DNA of 64,000 nt from Paenibacillus ihumii (GCF_001403875.1 NZ_LN884298.1:1-64000); one strand, 5' to 3'; shown: positions 31,401 to 40,047, counted from the stretch's first letter. The notes: generated by a model from the sequence alone, not told the origin. A program made the numbers and translations.

Positions 31401-32257
31401 AGAGCGGGTATATCAAGCTTATAGATATGGTATTCATCATCATAATTAAGGTAACATTGAGTTGAACTTTCTTCAGTAAACTGACCGTCCTCACTCCAAA
31501 ATATTTGTAATTGATTATAAGTGGGGTCTATAGTTGATATGGGAAATAAAGCACCTGTATTTCTGGCCCGTACTCTGTCTGATGCCTTCTTCTTGGCAAT
31601 AGAAATATATTGATAGGCATGCCCTTCAGGGTTACTGAGTAAATATTGTTGAACAAACTCGGGGAATTCTTCGTAGCTTCTATGAAATTCAGTGTCTTCA
31701 GGCCGAGCCTTCGTAGCTTTCATTTCTAAAATTTCTAGACCAGCGTCATTTAGCATCTCTATAATGGACTCTTTTGTAAAAAACCTAATATGAGTATTGT
31801 CTAGTAGACCTAATGGCTTGTAATTGAACTCACCTTTAAGAAGCCCCATAACAATAACGTTATGAGAGACATTGGGGATCGAGGTTATGACAGAGCCATC
31901 TGGCCCCAAAAATTTAACGACCTCTTTCAGTATTTCAAGGGGATTTTTCAAATGCTCTAGTACATCCACACATAGGATATAATCAAATGATTCACCTGAA
32001 AGCTCTTTATTCCAGGTGAATACATCCTCCAAATCGGAAATTATCATTTTTTCTGAATAAACAGACGCCTGCTCTGCCGAATCCTTATCATATTCAATAC
32101 AGTACACAGAGCAATTAAGCTGTTCTTTCATATAACGGGTCATATAGCCTGTCGCAGGCCCTAATTCCAATACTTTTGAGCCCGCCGTAATTTGCCGTAG
32201 AACTAACGATGCAGAATTTTCTGACAACATATCAAGCTCATGATCGTATTTTTGCAT
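28430..32257 (-). CDS. methyltransferase / coiled coil / double GT2 fusion protein (WsaE-like)
   Basis: A protein of about 1275 residues, the largest in the locus. Residues 25-190 form a SAM methyltransferase (VLELGPATGYMT, CVDVLEHLKNP). A beta-rich region follows, then a coiled coil with repeated SLEEQH heptads near 420-450. Two GT2 domains come next: the first near 745-960 (ISIIVPVYNVEE, GLLDHDDELS, YSDEDKI) and the second near 1010-1240 (VSIIIPTRNMG, LLLNNDIEV). This layout recalls the trifunctional methylrhamnosyltransferase WsaE of S-layer glycan loci, which adds and caps rhamnan. The start at 32257 is chosen because the upstream part of the frame overlaps the end of the Wzt gene and GGAGGA precedes this ATG. 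Confidence 0.83.
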   Translation of the reverse strand: MQKYDHELDMLSENSASLVLRQITAGSKVLELGPATGYMTRYMKEQLNCSVYCIEYDKDSAEQASVYSEKMIISDLEDVFTWNKELSGESFDYILCVDVLEHLKNPLEILKEVVKFLGPDGSVITSIPNVSHNVIVMGLLKGEFNYKPLGLLDNTHIRFFTKESIIEMLNDAGLEILEMKATKARPEDTEFHRSYEEFPEFVQQYLLSNPEGHAYQYISIAKKKASDRVRARNTGALFPISTIDPTYNQLQIFWSEDGQFTEESSTQCYLNYDDEYHIYKLDIPALKVNKIRIDPGSWSGFIRIKSIKLINKNHSGTMCTIQESSSLNDWAELSEGNNVSLIKKDEVFEVFASNKDPQLIWDIVAESKDANLEIWIELSASKGNYADQVSAFILNSNLSIKALEEQLLHLQKSHEEMYSRIEKKHSSLEEQHRSLEEQHKSLEEQHRSLKEKYVMSTSQLEYERMENKSLLEEIDRISEQFNDKTQEHEQLNNVLAEMKSSRSWRITRPLRYIGSKVRGIKRKLSKFLALIFKYPFKMNLIPMQNVISKEKDQWEAVSHDPAFILDGKFPTGWVVMKLLTSSEVNLPLKIYWDQGHGMSEQDSSVVGVLVRGQHVEQKFKVLIPNDTISLRIDPGEETVKFLMKDLRLVKISKYHVFIDALRDYTRVRGGVIRSILPLSRKVIQVLKNSGLSGVKNQTKRVLGLSEIGDLTQNYQQWVDSRTLTKSRIKEIKKEVEHFTYKPLISIIVPVYNVEEKWLRKCIDSVRNQLYPHWELCIADDASPKKHIKALLEEYKLIDPRIKVVYRKQNGHISECSNSALEIASGEFIGLLDHDDELSIDALYENVKLLNKHPDADLIYSDEDKISVEGERHSPFFKPDWSPDLLLSQMYICHFGVYRKNLVDQIGGFRKGYEGSQDYDLALRFTEKTAAIYHIPKILYHWRTIPESTASGAQAKNYTHYAGLKALQDALKRRELDAAVKEIGDYSNMFRVTYRVKEEPLVSIIIPTRNMGEVLDKCLDSIFSRTLYSNFEILIIDNGSTEEQTLAIFKKWSDKFSEKVRILRIDIPFNYSILNNRAVQEARGEYILLLNNDIEVISENWLEEMLGHAQRKKIGAVGAKLLYPDDTIQHAGVVMGLGGIAGHSFRTYHKSDPGYFGALLVNRNCSVVTAACLLIKKEVYLEVGGLEEELTVAFNDVDLCLKLLEKGYINICLNSIELYHHESKSRGAEDTREKQARFQGEINYMSKKWHRYIQRDPYYNINLSLESDQSYRLRND

Positions 32258-32265
32258 TTTGGTTG

Positions 32266-33468
32266 TTACTCCTCCTCCAACAAGACCCACTCATGGTCCA
32301 GATAGACCATTCCTTCAGCTAAATACTCTCCAGAAGCAACTCTGAAAGATTTGATCTTTCCTTGATAATCTAAGGGAACCACTCCTGCACTTTCAAAAAA
32401 ACCAACATCAATAAAATAAGTGCCAGGCATTAAATTCATTTCCTTATAGTGCAACCTCAATTTGTAATTTCCCGGCTGATCCTGAAGTGAACATCCACTC
32501 AGTTTTGTATTTAACCCACAGATATAATTGTTCTGATTGTCATAGATTGCAATCCCACCAAGCAGTTGTTTTACTGGTTCCTTTAGGGCGTACTCTACTT
32601 CTACACTAATTGGCTGCCTGAAAGGGATAATATTATCCGTAGAGTCAACTATTCTTACATCTTTAATATCTAAAATATCACCGTACTGTTCTGGTATCTG
32701 GATATCACTATCCTCCTTCGAAGTTTGAACGCTGTCTGCTTTCATATAATCTTGGTATTCTTCTATAATAGCCTTAGCATCACCGCGGCGATAAATTTGA
32801 CCATCCATCATCCAGATGGCCTCGTCGCATACATTTCTAATGGAATAAGAATCATGGCTTACAAAAAGTATAGTCTTTCCTTCTTTTTGGAAAGATTTGA
32901 TCTTATCCATGCATTTCAATTGAAAACGCATGTCCCCTACAGCTAATGCTTCATCAATTACAAGGATATCTGGATCTACATTTATCGCACATGCAAAAGC
33001 AAGTCTAACATACATTCCTGATGAATATAACTTTACAGGCTGATTAATGAAATCCCCTATTTCTGCAAACTCCTCTATTAAAGGAAGCCTTTCTTGTATT
33101 TCAGCGCTGCTAAGCCCCATTATAGTGCAATTCATGATTACATTTTCTCTTCCAGTAAACTCTGGATTAAAGCCGCTTCCAAGCTCCAGCAAGGCGGCAA
33201 CTCTTCCATTTACTTTCACTTCTCCTGAAGTAAGATTAAGTGTATTAGCAATGATCTGAAGTATTGTACTTTTTCCCGAGCCATTACGCCCTATAATTCC
33301 GACCGTTTGACCGCGCAGTACATCAAAGGATACATTTTTTAACGCCCAAAACTCTTTATAATATTTCTTGCTCCTTATAAATCCCTGCTTCAAACGATCT
33401 TGAGGACGATCAAACATTCTATAGCATTTACTGACTTCTTTAACGGAAATGGAAATATTAGAGGACAT
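32266..33468 (-). CDS. polysaccharide ABC exporter, ATP-binding subunit (Wzt type)
   Basis: A 400-residue ATPase: Walker A GRNGSGKST at residues 60-68, signature LYSSGMYVRLAF, Walker B ILVIDEALAVGD and the switch His in FVSHD. Residues from about 250 onward form a C-terminal beta-sandwich as in Wzt proteins that bind the end of the finished chain before export. Paired with the Wzm permease upstream. The terminal-modifying methyltransferase fusion follows nine bases after its stop, which matches the known coupling of chain capping to Wzt recognition. Confidence 0.92.
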   Translation of the reverse strand: MSSNISISVKEVSKCYRMFDRPQDRLKQGFIRSKKYYKEFWALKNVSFDVLRGQTVGIIGRNGSGKSTILQIIANTLNLTSGEVKVNGRVAALLELGSGFNPEFTGRENVIMNCTIMGLSSAEIQERLPLIEEFAEIGDFINQPVKLYSSGMYVRLAFACAINVDPDILVIDEALAVGDMRFQLKCMDKIKSFQKEGKTILFVSHDSYSIRNVCDEAIWMMDGQIYRRGDAKAIIEEYQDYMKADSVQTSKEDSDIQIPEQYGDILDIKDVRIVDSTDNIIPFRQPISVEVEYALKEPVKQLLGGIAIYDNQNNYICGLNTKLSGCSLQDQPGNYKLRLHYKEMNLMPGTYFIDVGFFESAGVVPLDYQGKIKSFRVASGEYLAEGMVYLDHEWVLLEEE

Positions 33469-34240
33469 CCGCGAACCCTCCTCTTGTTTTGTTAAACCAC
33501 TTTAATCCCAAAAATGACACAACCAGTCCTAGTATGCTCCCGAAAAATATCCATTCCCAATTTGGCATTTGGCCAAACACTAGCACTCTTCGCATATCTT
33601 CCACAATGTGACTAATTGGATTTAATGAGTATAACCCTTTTAGACCTTCGGGAATATTTGAAACTGGATAAAATATAGGACTCATGAACATTAAAGCAGA
33701 TACAATTAAGCCGATAACATGACTAATATCGCGATAATAAGTTCCCAAAGAAGCTATGAACCACCCTAATCCCAAAGTTATTAATATCAACGGCAACATG
33801 ACTACCGGGAGCAAAACTACAGTCCATTGAATAACTCCATTCAATATAAACTGTCCTATTATAAGAATAAGTGAATTTATGCCCGCAAGAAATAGGGAAG
33901 ATCCCATAACGACCACAACTAATATTTCTAGGGGAAAAACTATCTTCTTTACAAAGTTCACATTACTAATAATCAAATTAGGGGCCCTAAGAATTACATC
34001 TGAGAAAACATTAAAAGCTATCATTCCTGAAAAAATAATAAATGCAAAGTCTAATTTATTATCTGTGTTAACATTCCATTTCGCCTGAAATACCACACTA
34101 AATACGAACGTATATATAGCCAACATAAATAGCGGAGTTAGAATTGACCATATCTTCCCTAAGTAGGATCCTTTATACTTGCTGCTAATATCCCGCTTTA
34201 TAAATTGCAAAATCAACTGTCGGTTTCTCCAAAAACTCAT
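33458..34240 (-). CDS. polysaccharide ABC exporter, permease subunit (Wzm type)
   Basis: A 260-residue ABC-2 permease with about six membrane segments. RQLILQFIKRDISSKYKGSYLG and the later FMSPIFYPVSNIPEG and NPISHIVEDMRR are typical of the Wzm/TagG/RfbA-permease family. It overlaps wzt by 11 bases and is the first gene of the long minus-strand run toward 20.7 kb. A divergent gene begins about 105 bases away, so this gap should hold the promoters. Confidence 0.92.
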   Translation of the reverse strand: MSFWRNRQLILQFIKRDISSKYKGSYLGKIWSILTPLFMLAIYTFVFSVVFQAKWNVNTDNKLDFAFIIFSGMIAFNVFSDVILRAPNLIISNVNFVKKIVFPLEILVVVVMGSSLFLAGINSLILIIGQFILNGVIQWTVVLLPVVMLPLILITLGLGWFIASLGTYYRDISHVIGLIVSALMFMSPIFYPVSNIPEGLKGLYSLNPISHIVEDMRRVLVFGQMPNWEWIFFGSILGLVVSFLGLKWFNKTRGGFADVL

Positions 34241-34345
34241 TGTCCAACCTCCAAAATTAAGCTCGTGTTATTAATGATATGTGGCTCCAACTCTACCATT
34301 ATGCTAAAATAATTGACGTATCTACAAGCAAAGGAGATTGTAACC

Positions 34346-36802
34346 TTGTCGAATCCAGTATACGGGAAAAAATCCTCAGCGTCGAGAAATGGAGACAAAT
34401 TGTCGGTTGCTGTATGGCTGTTAAAAATTGGTATTGTCCTATTAATGATTTGGGCCCCCTTTCAAGCGGGGCTATTCAATGGCCTAATCTTGCAATTCGA
34501 GAACCCCATCTTTGGGTCTGTTATTATCGGCAGCTTCCTGCTGCTAATCTGGCTAGCTGCTTACTACAAAAACATCAAGCTGGATGACCAGCGCAGCTGG
34601 ACAGCTGCCTTCGTACTGCTGTTACCGATCACTTACCTGCTCTCGGTCATATCAGCGGTATCGCATCATTTTGCAATGAACATGGTACTTATTCAATGCC
34701 TGTACGCCATCCAATTTATTATAGGCTTATATCTGCTGCAAAATAAACAGGCTAACCGGTTTGTCGAAATAACGACGATTACTGCCGCTTACATCATCGT
34801 TATGTTCGGGCTGCTCAATTGGCTCGGCCAAGGCAGAACCGCGTCAGCCCTCGTCGGATGGTTTTCGGGCACTGTATTTAATGGAGAATATAACCAGGCT
34901 GTCTGGATTGATGCTAATGGCCCGCGGCTGGCCTCCGTGTTCCAATATCCGAATACATACGCCGCATTCCTGATGGCTTTCTTCTTTGTTGCGGTGTTCG
35001 CCATTACTCGTTCCCGGAAAGGGTATGAGCAGGCCATCCACGGCTTCATGCTTGTACCCATGGCGTTATCCATTCTGCTGACTCTGTCACGCGGGGGTCT
35101 CGTCTTTCTGCCGGTCGTATTTATAATTCTTCTGTTATTCCTGAAGCCTGCAAAGCAGGTGCTGTGGATACTGTACTGCCTGATCGCTGGGATCGGCACG
35201 CTGCTGATTGCTAAGCCGGTAACCGAATTAGGACAGCAGTTCCATCAAGGCATCATCCATAATCCAGCCAAAGGCTGGGGATACGTATTAGCTGCATCCG
35301 TGATCGTGGCGGCTCTTGCTTGGGCTATTCAACGCTTCCTTGCTCCTAAGCTGGAACAGCGCCTCAGCGGCTTATCAACACGCAAGCTGGCCAATCTGTG
35401 GCTGCCGATCGGTTCCATCGTAGCCGTTGTCATTCTTGCAGCCGTGTTCCTAGGAACGAATGCCAAGCATATATTGCCGGGCAATATCGGCGAACGCCTG
35501 GAGAATATCAATTTCCAGCAGCACAGTGTGCTTGAGCGTCTAACCTTTTATAAGGATGCCCTTAAGGTTGTGAAGGATTACCCAGTAATTGGCGCCGGCG
35601 GTGGCGCATGGGCTTCCCTATATGAAAAATACCAGAACAACCCTTACCTCAGCCGACAAGCCCATAGCTTTGTCATGCAGTATATTGTTGAAGTCGGCAT
35701 TTTAGGCTTTGTGGTGTTCCTGGCCTTTATCCTGTTTATTTCCTGTAAATATATTCGAGGTTATATCCGTTCATCCGAGGAGCAGCGCGAATCCCATTTC
35801 ATCTACTTCATTCTCGTATTCTCGTTGTTCATTCACAGCTTGATGGACTTCAATATGAGCTATGTATACATCGGCATCATCTTTTTCCTTGGGCTTGGCG
35901 GAATGGCCGCAGCGATGGATAACGCACCTGTCAAGCGGCTGGCTCTAAAGCCTTCTGCTGCACGCGGGATATACAGCGCGGTGACAGTTGTCGCTTCTTT
36001 AGTCTTGATCTTTACTTCGATCCGCTACATTCAAGCTAATGATGAAGTAACCCGGGGCAAAGAGCTCATGAGCACGAGTTCCAACTTTCAAGAGATCAAA
36101 GCGCCGTTGGAGCGGGCACTCCAAAAACGTGCGGGTCTGCCTGATGCTGCTTTGAATCTCCATGTGCTGCTTAAAGCAGGCTACGAACAAACGCAGGATG
36201 AGGCTTTCTACAATGAGAGCTATGCTTTGCTGACCAATACCTTGAAGAAGGAACCGTTTAATAAAAATATCTACAACCAGCTTATGGCCCTCCACGAGCT
36301 AAAAGGGGAGCACGAACAGGCTTACGCCATACTTAGAGATAATGCGGACAAATATGCTTGGGATATGAATTGGTATGATCAACTGATTTCTCAATCCTTT
36401 GAGCTGGGTTACCAAGCGTTAGGACAGACTAATATCCCGGAGAAAGAGCAGTATTTCAAAACCGGGCTGGCTGCCTACCAGCATGTGGCCTCTGGGGTCG
36501 AGCATCTGAAGAGCCTGCCTCCAGGGCAATTCCAGGGCGGTGAGTTCTATATTACGCCGCAAATGACGTTAAACGCTGGCAAAATGCATTTTATGATGAA
36601 TGAGCCGGATCAGGCCGCTGCCATTCTGAAAAACGGCCTAACCGAGGACTTGAAGGATTCCACCATGCGGGAAATCGCCCGCTGGTACCTGGCCGCTTTG
36701 CAGAAAAACGGAGCAACCGATCAGGCGGTTTACGATCAATTGATGCAAATCGATCCTGCGGAGAAAAACTCCATAGATCAGCTCGCAGGGCTGCAGTTCT
36801 AG
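34346..36802 (+). CDS. O-antigen ligase/polymerase-like membrane protein with TPR-like C-terminus
   Basis: About 818 residues. The start is a TTG at 34346, nine bases after AAAGGAG; the frame to 34313 is unsupported. Residues 25-500 hold some twelve membrane segments, with a large loop containing the ligase-family stretch ERLTFYKDALKVVKDYPVIGAGGGAW and SRQAHSFVMQYIVEVGILG (conserved Arg/His region of Wzy_C/WaaL proteins). From about residue 570 the chain is soluble and helical with repeat-like segments, TPR-like. It is the only plus-strand gene of the polysaccharide locus. It could join the exported polymer to its wall or protein acceptor. Its GC content is higher than the wzm side. Confidence 0.85.
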   Translation: MSNPVYGKKSSASRNGDKLSVAVWLLKIGIVLLMIWAPFQAGLFNGLILQFENPIFGSVIIGSFLLLIWLAAYYKNIKLDDQRSWTAAFVLLLPITYLLSVISAVSHHFAMNMVLIQCLYAIQFIIGLYLLQNKQANRFVEITTITAAYIIVMFGLLNWLGQGRTASALVGWFSGTVFNGEYNQAVWIDANGPRLASVFQYPNTYAAFLMAFFFVAVFAITRSRKGYEQAIHGFMLVPMALSILLTLSRGGLVFLPVVFIILLLFLKPAKQVLWILYCLIAGIGTLLIAKPVTELGQQFHQGIIHNPAKGWGYVLAASVIVAALAWAIQRFLAPKLEQRLSGLSTRKLANLWLPIGSIVAVVILAAVFLGTNAKHILPGNIGERLENINFQQHSVLERLTFYKDALKVVKDYPVIGAGGGAWASLYEKYQNNPYLSRQAHSFVMQYIVEVGILGFVVFLAFILFISCKYIRGYIRSSEEQRESHFIYFILVFSLFIHSLMDFNMSYVYIGIIFFLGLGGMAAAMDNAPVKRLALKPSAARGIYSAVTVVASLVLIFTSIRYIQANDEVTRGKELMSTSSNFQEIKAPLERALQKRAGLPDAALNLHVLLKAGYEQTQDEAFYNESYALLTNTLKKEPFNKNIYNQLMALHELKGEHEQAYAILRDNADKYAWDMNWYDQLISQSFELGYQALGQTNIPEKEQYFKTGLAAYQHVASGVEHLKSLPPGQFQGGEFYITPQMTLNAGKMHFMMNEPDQAAAILKNGLTEDLKDSTMREIARWYLAALQKNGATDQAVYDQLMQIDPAEKNSIDQLAGLQF

Positions 36803-36810
36803 GACAACAT

Positions 36811-36845
36811 AAAACGGCTTCTCGTTTAACGAGAAGCCGTTTTTG
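36811..36845. terminator. bidirectional terminator shared by the polymerase gene and galU
   Basis: A perfect palindrome with 16-bp arms (36811-36826 and 36828-36843, AAAACGGCTTCTCGTT) around one central base. Both directions end in T-runs. Its right arm is inside galU: the last codons and the stop of galU form one side of the stem. Confidence 0.92.
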
Positions 36846-37719
36846 TTCGTTCGTTCCGATCGACGATTTGCGCCATATAATCCAGAAGCTGATCTCTTAA
36901 TTCTTCGTTCTGCAAAGCATAATGTATCGTGGTCTGAATAAAGCCCAGCTTCTCGCCCACATCATGCCGGGCTCCCTCAAAATTGTAGGCGATGATTTGC
37001 TCATACTCTTTGAGCCTGGAGATCGCATCCGTTAACTGGATTTCGCCCCCTACGCCAATACGCTGTTCTTCCAGGATGCCAAAAATCGCAGGAGTTAAAA
37101 TATATCTGCCCATAATCGCCAGGTTAGACGGAGACTTCTCCATTTCCGGCTTCTCCACCAGTTGATTAGCGATGAAAACACGATCTCCGATCTCTGTTCC
37201 ATCCACGATGCCGTACCGGGATACTTCGTTCCACGGGACCGGTTGCACGCCTACGATCGATGATTTCTGTTCATTGTAGACTTCGATCATTTGCCTTAGG
37301 CACGGTTTTTCCGATTCGACGATATCATCCCCGAGCAGCACCGCGAATGGCTCGTCCCCTATAAATTTTCTCGCGCACCAAATCGCATGCCCCAGCCCCT
37401 TCGGCTCCTTTTGTCGGATATAATGGATATCCGCCATCTCTGAGGACTTCCGAACCTCCTCCAGCAGCTTCCACTTGCCTTTCTCATGAAGATTGAATTC
37501 CAGCTCAAACGAATTGTCGAAATGATCCTCGATAGCACGTTTGTTCTTACCAGTTACGATAATGATATCCTCAATCCCGGAGGCCACTGCTTCTTCTACA
37601 ATATATTGAATTGTCGGCTTATCGACAATCGGCAGCATTTCTTTGGGCATCGCCTTAGTTGCCGGTAAAAACCGCGTTCCTAGCCCCGCTGCAGGTATAA
37701 TGGCTTTACGTATCTTCAT
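36826..37719 (-). CDS. galU: UTP-glucose-1-phosphate uridylyltransferase
   Basis: Makes UDP-glucose from UTP and glucose-1-phosphate; equals GtaB of Bacillus. The 297-residue protein begins [27 protein letters not shown], the family signature, followed by [13 protein letters not shown] and [14 protein letters not shown]-glucose feeds the dehydrogenase, the epimerase and possibly the initiating transferase in this locus. A lone TATAAT (37766-37771) is the best promoter element upstream. The 3' end doubles as half of the terminator hairpin. Confidence 0.96.
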   Translation of the reverse strand: MKIRKAIIPAAGLGTRFLPATKAMPKEMLPIVDKPTIQYIVEEAVASGIEDIIIVTGKNKRAIEDHFDNSFELEFNLHEKGKWKLLEEVRKSSEMADIHYIRQKEPKGLGHAIWCARKFIGDEPFAVLLGDDIVESEKPCLRQMIEVYNEQKSSIVGVQPVPWNEVSRYGIVDGTEIGDRVFIANQLVEKPEMEKSPSNLAIMGRYILTPAIFGILEEQRIGVGGEIQLTDAISRLKEYEQIIAYNFEGARHDVGEKLGFIQTTIHYALQNEELRDQLLDYMAQIVDRNERTKTASR

Positions 37720-38040
37720 CCCGCTATATCCCCTTTATGTAACAGACCTGAAATAACATAAGCCTATTATACACAAAAAACCGGCTTCAACGTTAATTCT
37801 GCTCAATACAACGGTAAAAGTAAAAAGAACTAAAGCCGGGACTCTAAATTGACCTGTACAGAATGTTTTCTAAGCAGCTTCTTCAAGGTAAATATTCAAC
37901 GTTTTCTTGCAAAAACGGGGTGGAATAAACAGGAAGTTGGCGGTTGATGTCGAACTAATTGAACTATCCCTTCCAAGTATTATTTATAGAGCTCCAAACA
38001 TTAATATCTATCGACTAATAGAAAAGAGGTAAATCTTGAT
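37720..38040. other. intergenic region between galU and the HEPN-motif gene
   Basis: No gene seen. A TATAAT at 37766-37771 on the minus strand may serve galU. CCGGCTT at 37781-37787 can pair with AAGCCGG near 37831-37838 over a long loop and is followed on the minus strand by a T-run; whether this is a real hairpin is doubtful. Confidence 0.4.
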
Positions 38041-39108
38041 ATGGATGATCATCTGCTGAATGCAATTCATAAAAAGAATAGACGGAGCCTTATAAAACGA
38101 TATAAGGGTATGTTAACCATTAAGAAAATTAAAAGAACTTTTATCGCAAAATTATATGATAATTTGTCCTACGGGCACGATAGTACGAATAAAACGAACA
38201 AAGAGATGATGATCGAGCTTCTTAATACGACACCGTTAACCGTACTGAATCAGCTGGTTCCCTATCTTGTTTGCAAAGAGGTCATGGAAGAAGCAGATGT
38301 TGATTTGGACACCTCAGATTTCAGAGAGAAGGAAGAATTCCCTTTCACTCTTTCTCTGAGAGCAGGAGAGTTTAATATTATTACTGATGTTTCTTCTCCA
38401 TACTTGTACTTTTATGATTCTGAAGGCCATGATGTTAATGCTTTTATTAATCATGACATAGAACTGGACAGGTTCAATCATTTGAGTAAAGATATTTATT
38501 TGAAAGGCCGTTTTATTCAAAATGATTCTGTCAGCCATAATGCTTTTGATGAATTGGAGAAGAACATCAGTCTTGATGTCACTGGTTTATTAAAAGATGA
38601 GCTGATTCCTTCTTGGGTCGAATATCTCCTAGAGGGATGTATTAACGTGGAGTATGCCAATAACAAGATGGCGTTATTTAATATTTTTGCTTCACTAGAT
38701 AAATTTATTGAATTATTGAATGAGAGGATCTTCGATTATTACATTGAAAATTATAATAAGCTGATAAAGAAATTTGCAAATACGTCAGAGGATCAGGTGG
38801 ATATCAGTGCTTTCTTAAAGACGAAAATAAAAAAGTTTGGCAAAGATAACAGGCGCATTATGGAAAAGTTAAGGGATGCTTTAAAAGAGGTCGGGATCCA
38901 TGGTAAGAATGATGATTTCAAACAGATGTATTCTTTGATTAAAGAAGCGGAAAAAATCGAGGAGATTAGGAACAAAATCGGCCATGGAGAAAAGGTCATT
39001 GATAGTATTCATGTAGGGCATGTGCTGTACATCGTGCTAACTATCATATTCTCAACAATCCATCATACTGATTTCGAAAAGAACGATTGGAAAAAAGCAG
39101 TTAGATGA
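38041..39108 (+). CDS. protein of unknown function with C-terminal HEPN-type motif
   Basis: A 355-residue soluble protein, rich in Lys, Asp, Asn and Ile and more AT-rich than the core genes around it. I do not recognise the first 220 residues. The last 140 are predicted mostly helical and end with EEIRNKIGHGEKV; RNKIGH (Arg310, His315) fits the R-x4-H catalytic motif of HEPN ribonucleases, and its place before a final helix also fits. HEPN proteins are frequent in toxin-antitoxin and anti-phage systems, so a defence role is possible but not shown. AGAGGT ten bases upstream supports the start. The reading frame ends just after an A6 run (39091-39096); the +1 frame continues as a plausible helical tail to 39262. 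Confidence 0.6.
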   Translation: MDDHLLNAIHKKNRRSLIKRYKGMLTIKKIKRTFIAKLYDNLSYGHDSTNKTNKEMMIELLNTTPLTVLNQLVPYLVCKEVMEEADVDLDTSDFREKEEFPFTLSLRAGEFNIITDVSSPYLYFYDSEGHDVNAFINHDIELDRFNHLSKDIYLKGRFIQNDSVSHNAFDELEKNISLDVTGLLKDELIPSWVEYLLEGCINVEYANNKMALFNIFASLDKFIELLNERIFDYYIENYNKLIKKFANTSEDQVDISAFLKTKIKKFGKDNRRIMEKLRDALKEVGIHGKNDDFKQMYSLIKEAEKIEEIRNKIGHGEKVIDSIHVGHVLYIVLTIIFSTIHHTDFEKNDWKKAVR

Positions 39109-39200
39109 AGATGAAAATGCAGATAAAGCTGAAAAGAAGAATGTATTGAACCAGCTGCAACAATTGTTAAATATGAAAGCTAAACAAACGACGAACTCTC

Positions 39201-39225
39201 AACGACCTCTAGGGGTCGTTTTTTA
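39201..39225 (+). terminator. terminator after the HEPN-motif gene
   Basis: AACGACC (39201-39207) pairs with GGTCGTT (39214-39220), followed by TTTTTATTT. About 95 bases after the stop of the 355-codon frame. Confidence 0.75.
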
Positions 39226-39402
39226 TTTGATAGGGTCGAGAAATTCTTTTGAAATTTCCTAACTTTAAATATATTTTTTTAGAAAAACAGGTTGTAAAAC
39301 TCTCTCTCAATTTCCCTTTACTAATGAGAGGGGAATATTGTTCAGCATAAGCACAGCTTGTCCCCTCGGATTCCCAAAAATACACGAAGAGAGGTTATAG
39401 TC

Positions 39403-40047
39403 ATGGAAGAGTATGCAAAGGTGCTGCGTTGGTCGAAGGATGAAGCCGTATATGGGCTTAGAACCAACATTCAGCTTCCCAAAAGCGCAGCCTTCGAGAA
39501 AAATTAAGGCTTCATTAACTTTTATTTAGGAGTATATGGTGCGAATGTTCATTATGAATGCGGCCTATCCACCAAGCCTGCTGAAGCGGCTAACGATAAC
39601 TGGCACTGGTTCTGGAATACCGGATTTTCCAACGATGGAGGACCTTGGATGATAAAAGGCGGAACTACTGTTCCAATTGAGCTATCCCTGAATGGTGATC
39701 ACCAGCTCGAATACAAGGTTGCGGGCGAGGTTGTAAAAACCTTCCTGGCTGAGGAGGAGCCGATAGATTCATTGACCAACGCCAGACTTGTCGTTGCCGC
39801 CTGCGACCAGAAATTCGAGGTCGTTCCTGACCCGCTTCCCGAATGGACGACACGGCATGATGTCGTGATATGCGACCACTTTAGTTACCGAGACAGCTGC
39901 GGCAAGTGGATCATGATGTCTTCACTGAATTCCTCCCCGCCGACCTCAACGATTTTTTGGCCGACTGGTTATGAGCATACCGGAACGCCCGCAGATTATA
40001 CGACAACCCTGTCTGCAGGCAAAATTACTGCGGCGCTTATAGATTGA
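39403..40047 (+). pseudogene. gene interrupted by a single in-frame stop codon
   Basis: ATG at 39403, preceded by GAGAGGT, opens a frame of 214 codons broken once, by TAA at codon 35 (39505-39507). On both sides of the stop the same frame reads as normal protein: ...SAAFEKN, stop, GFINFYLGVYGANVHYECG... A single change (TAC to TAA) would explain it. The rest is Trp- and Gly-rich with strands such as NDNWHWFWNTGF and ends GKITAALID. It has no signal peptide and vaguely resembles the YrpD-type proteins of Bacillus; I hold that assignment weakly. A fragment starting inside the gene (39649) could still be translated but lacks a good ribosome-binding site. Confidence 0.7.
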
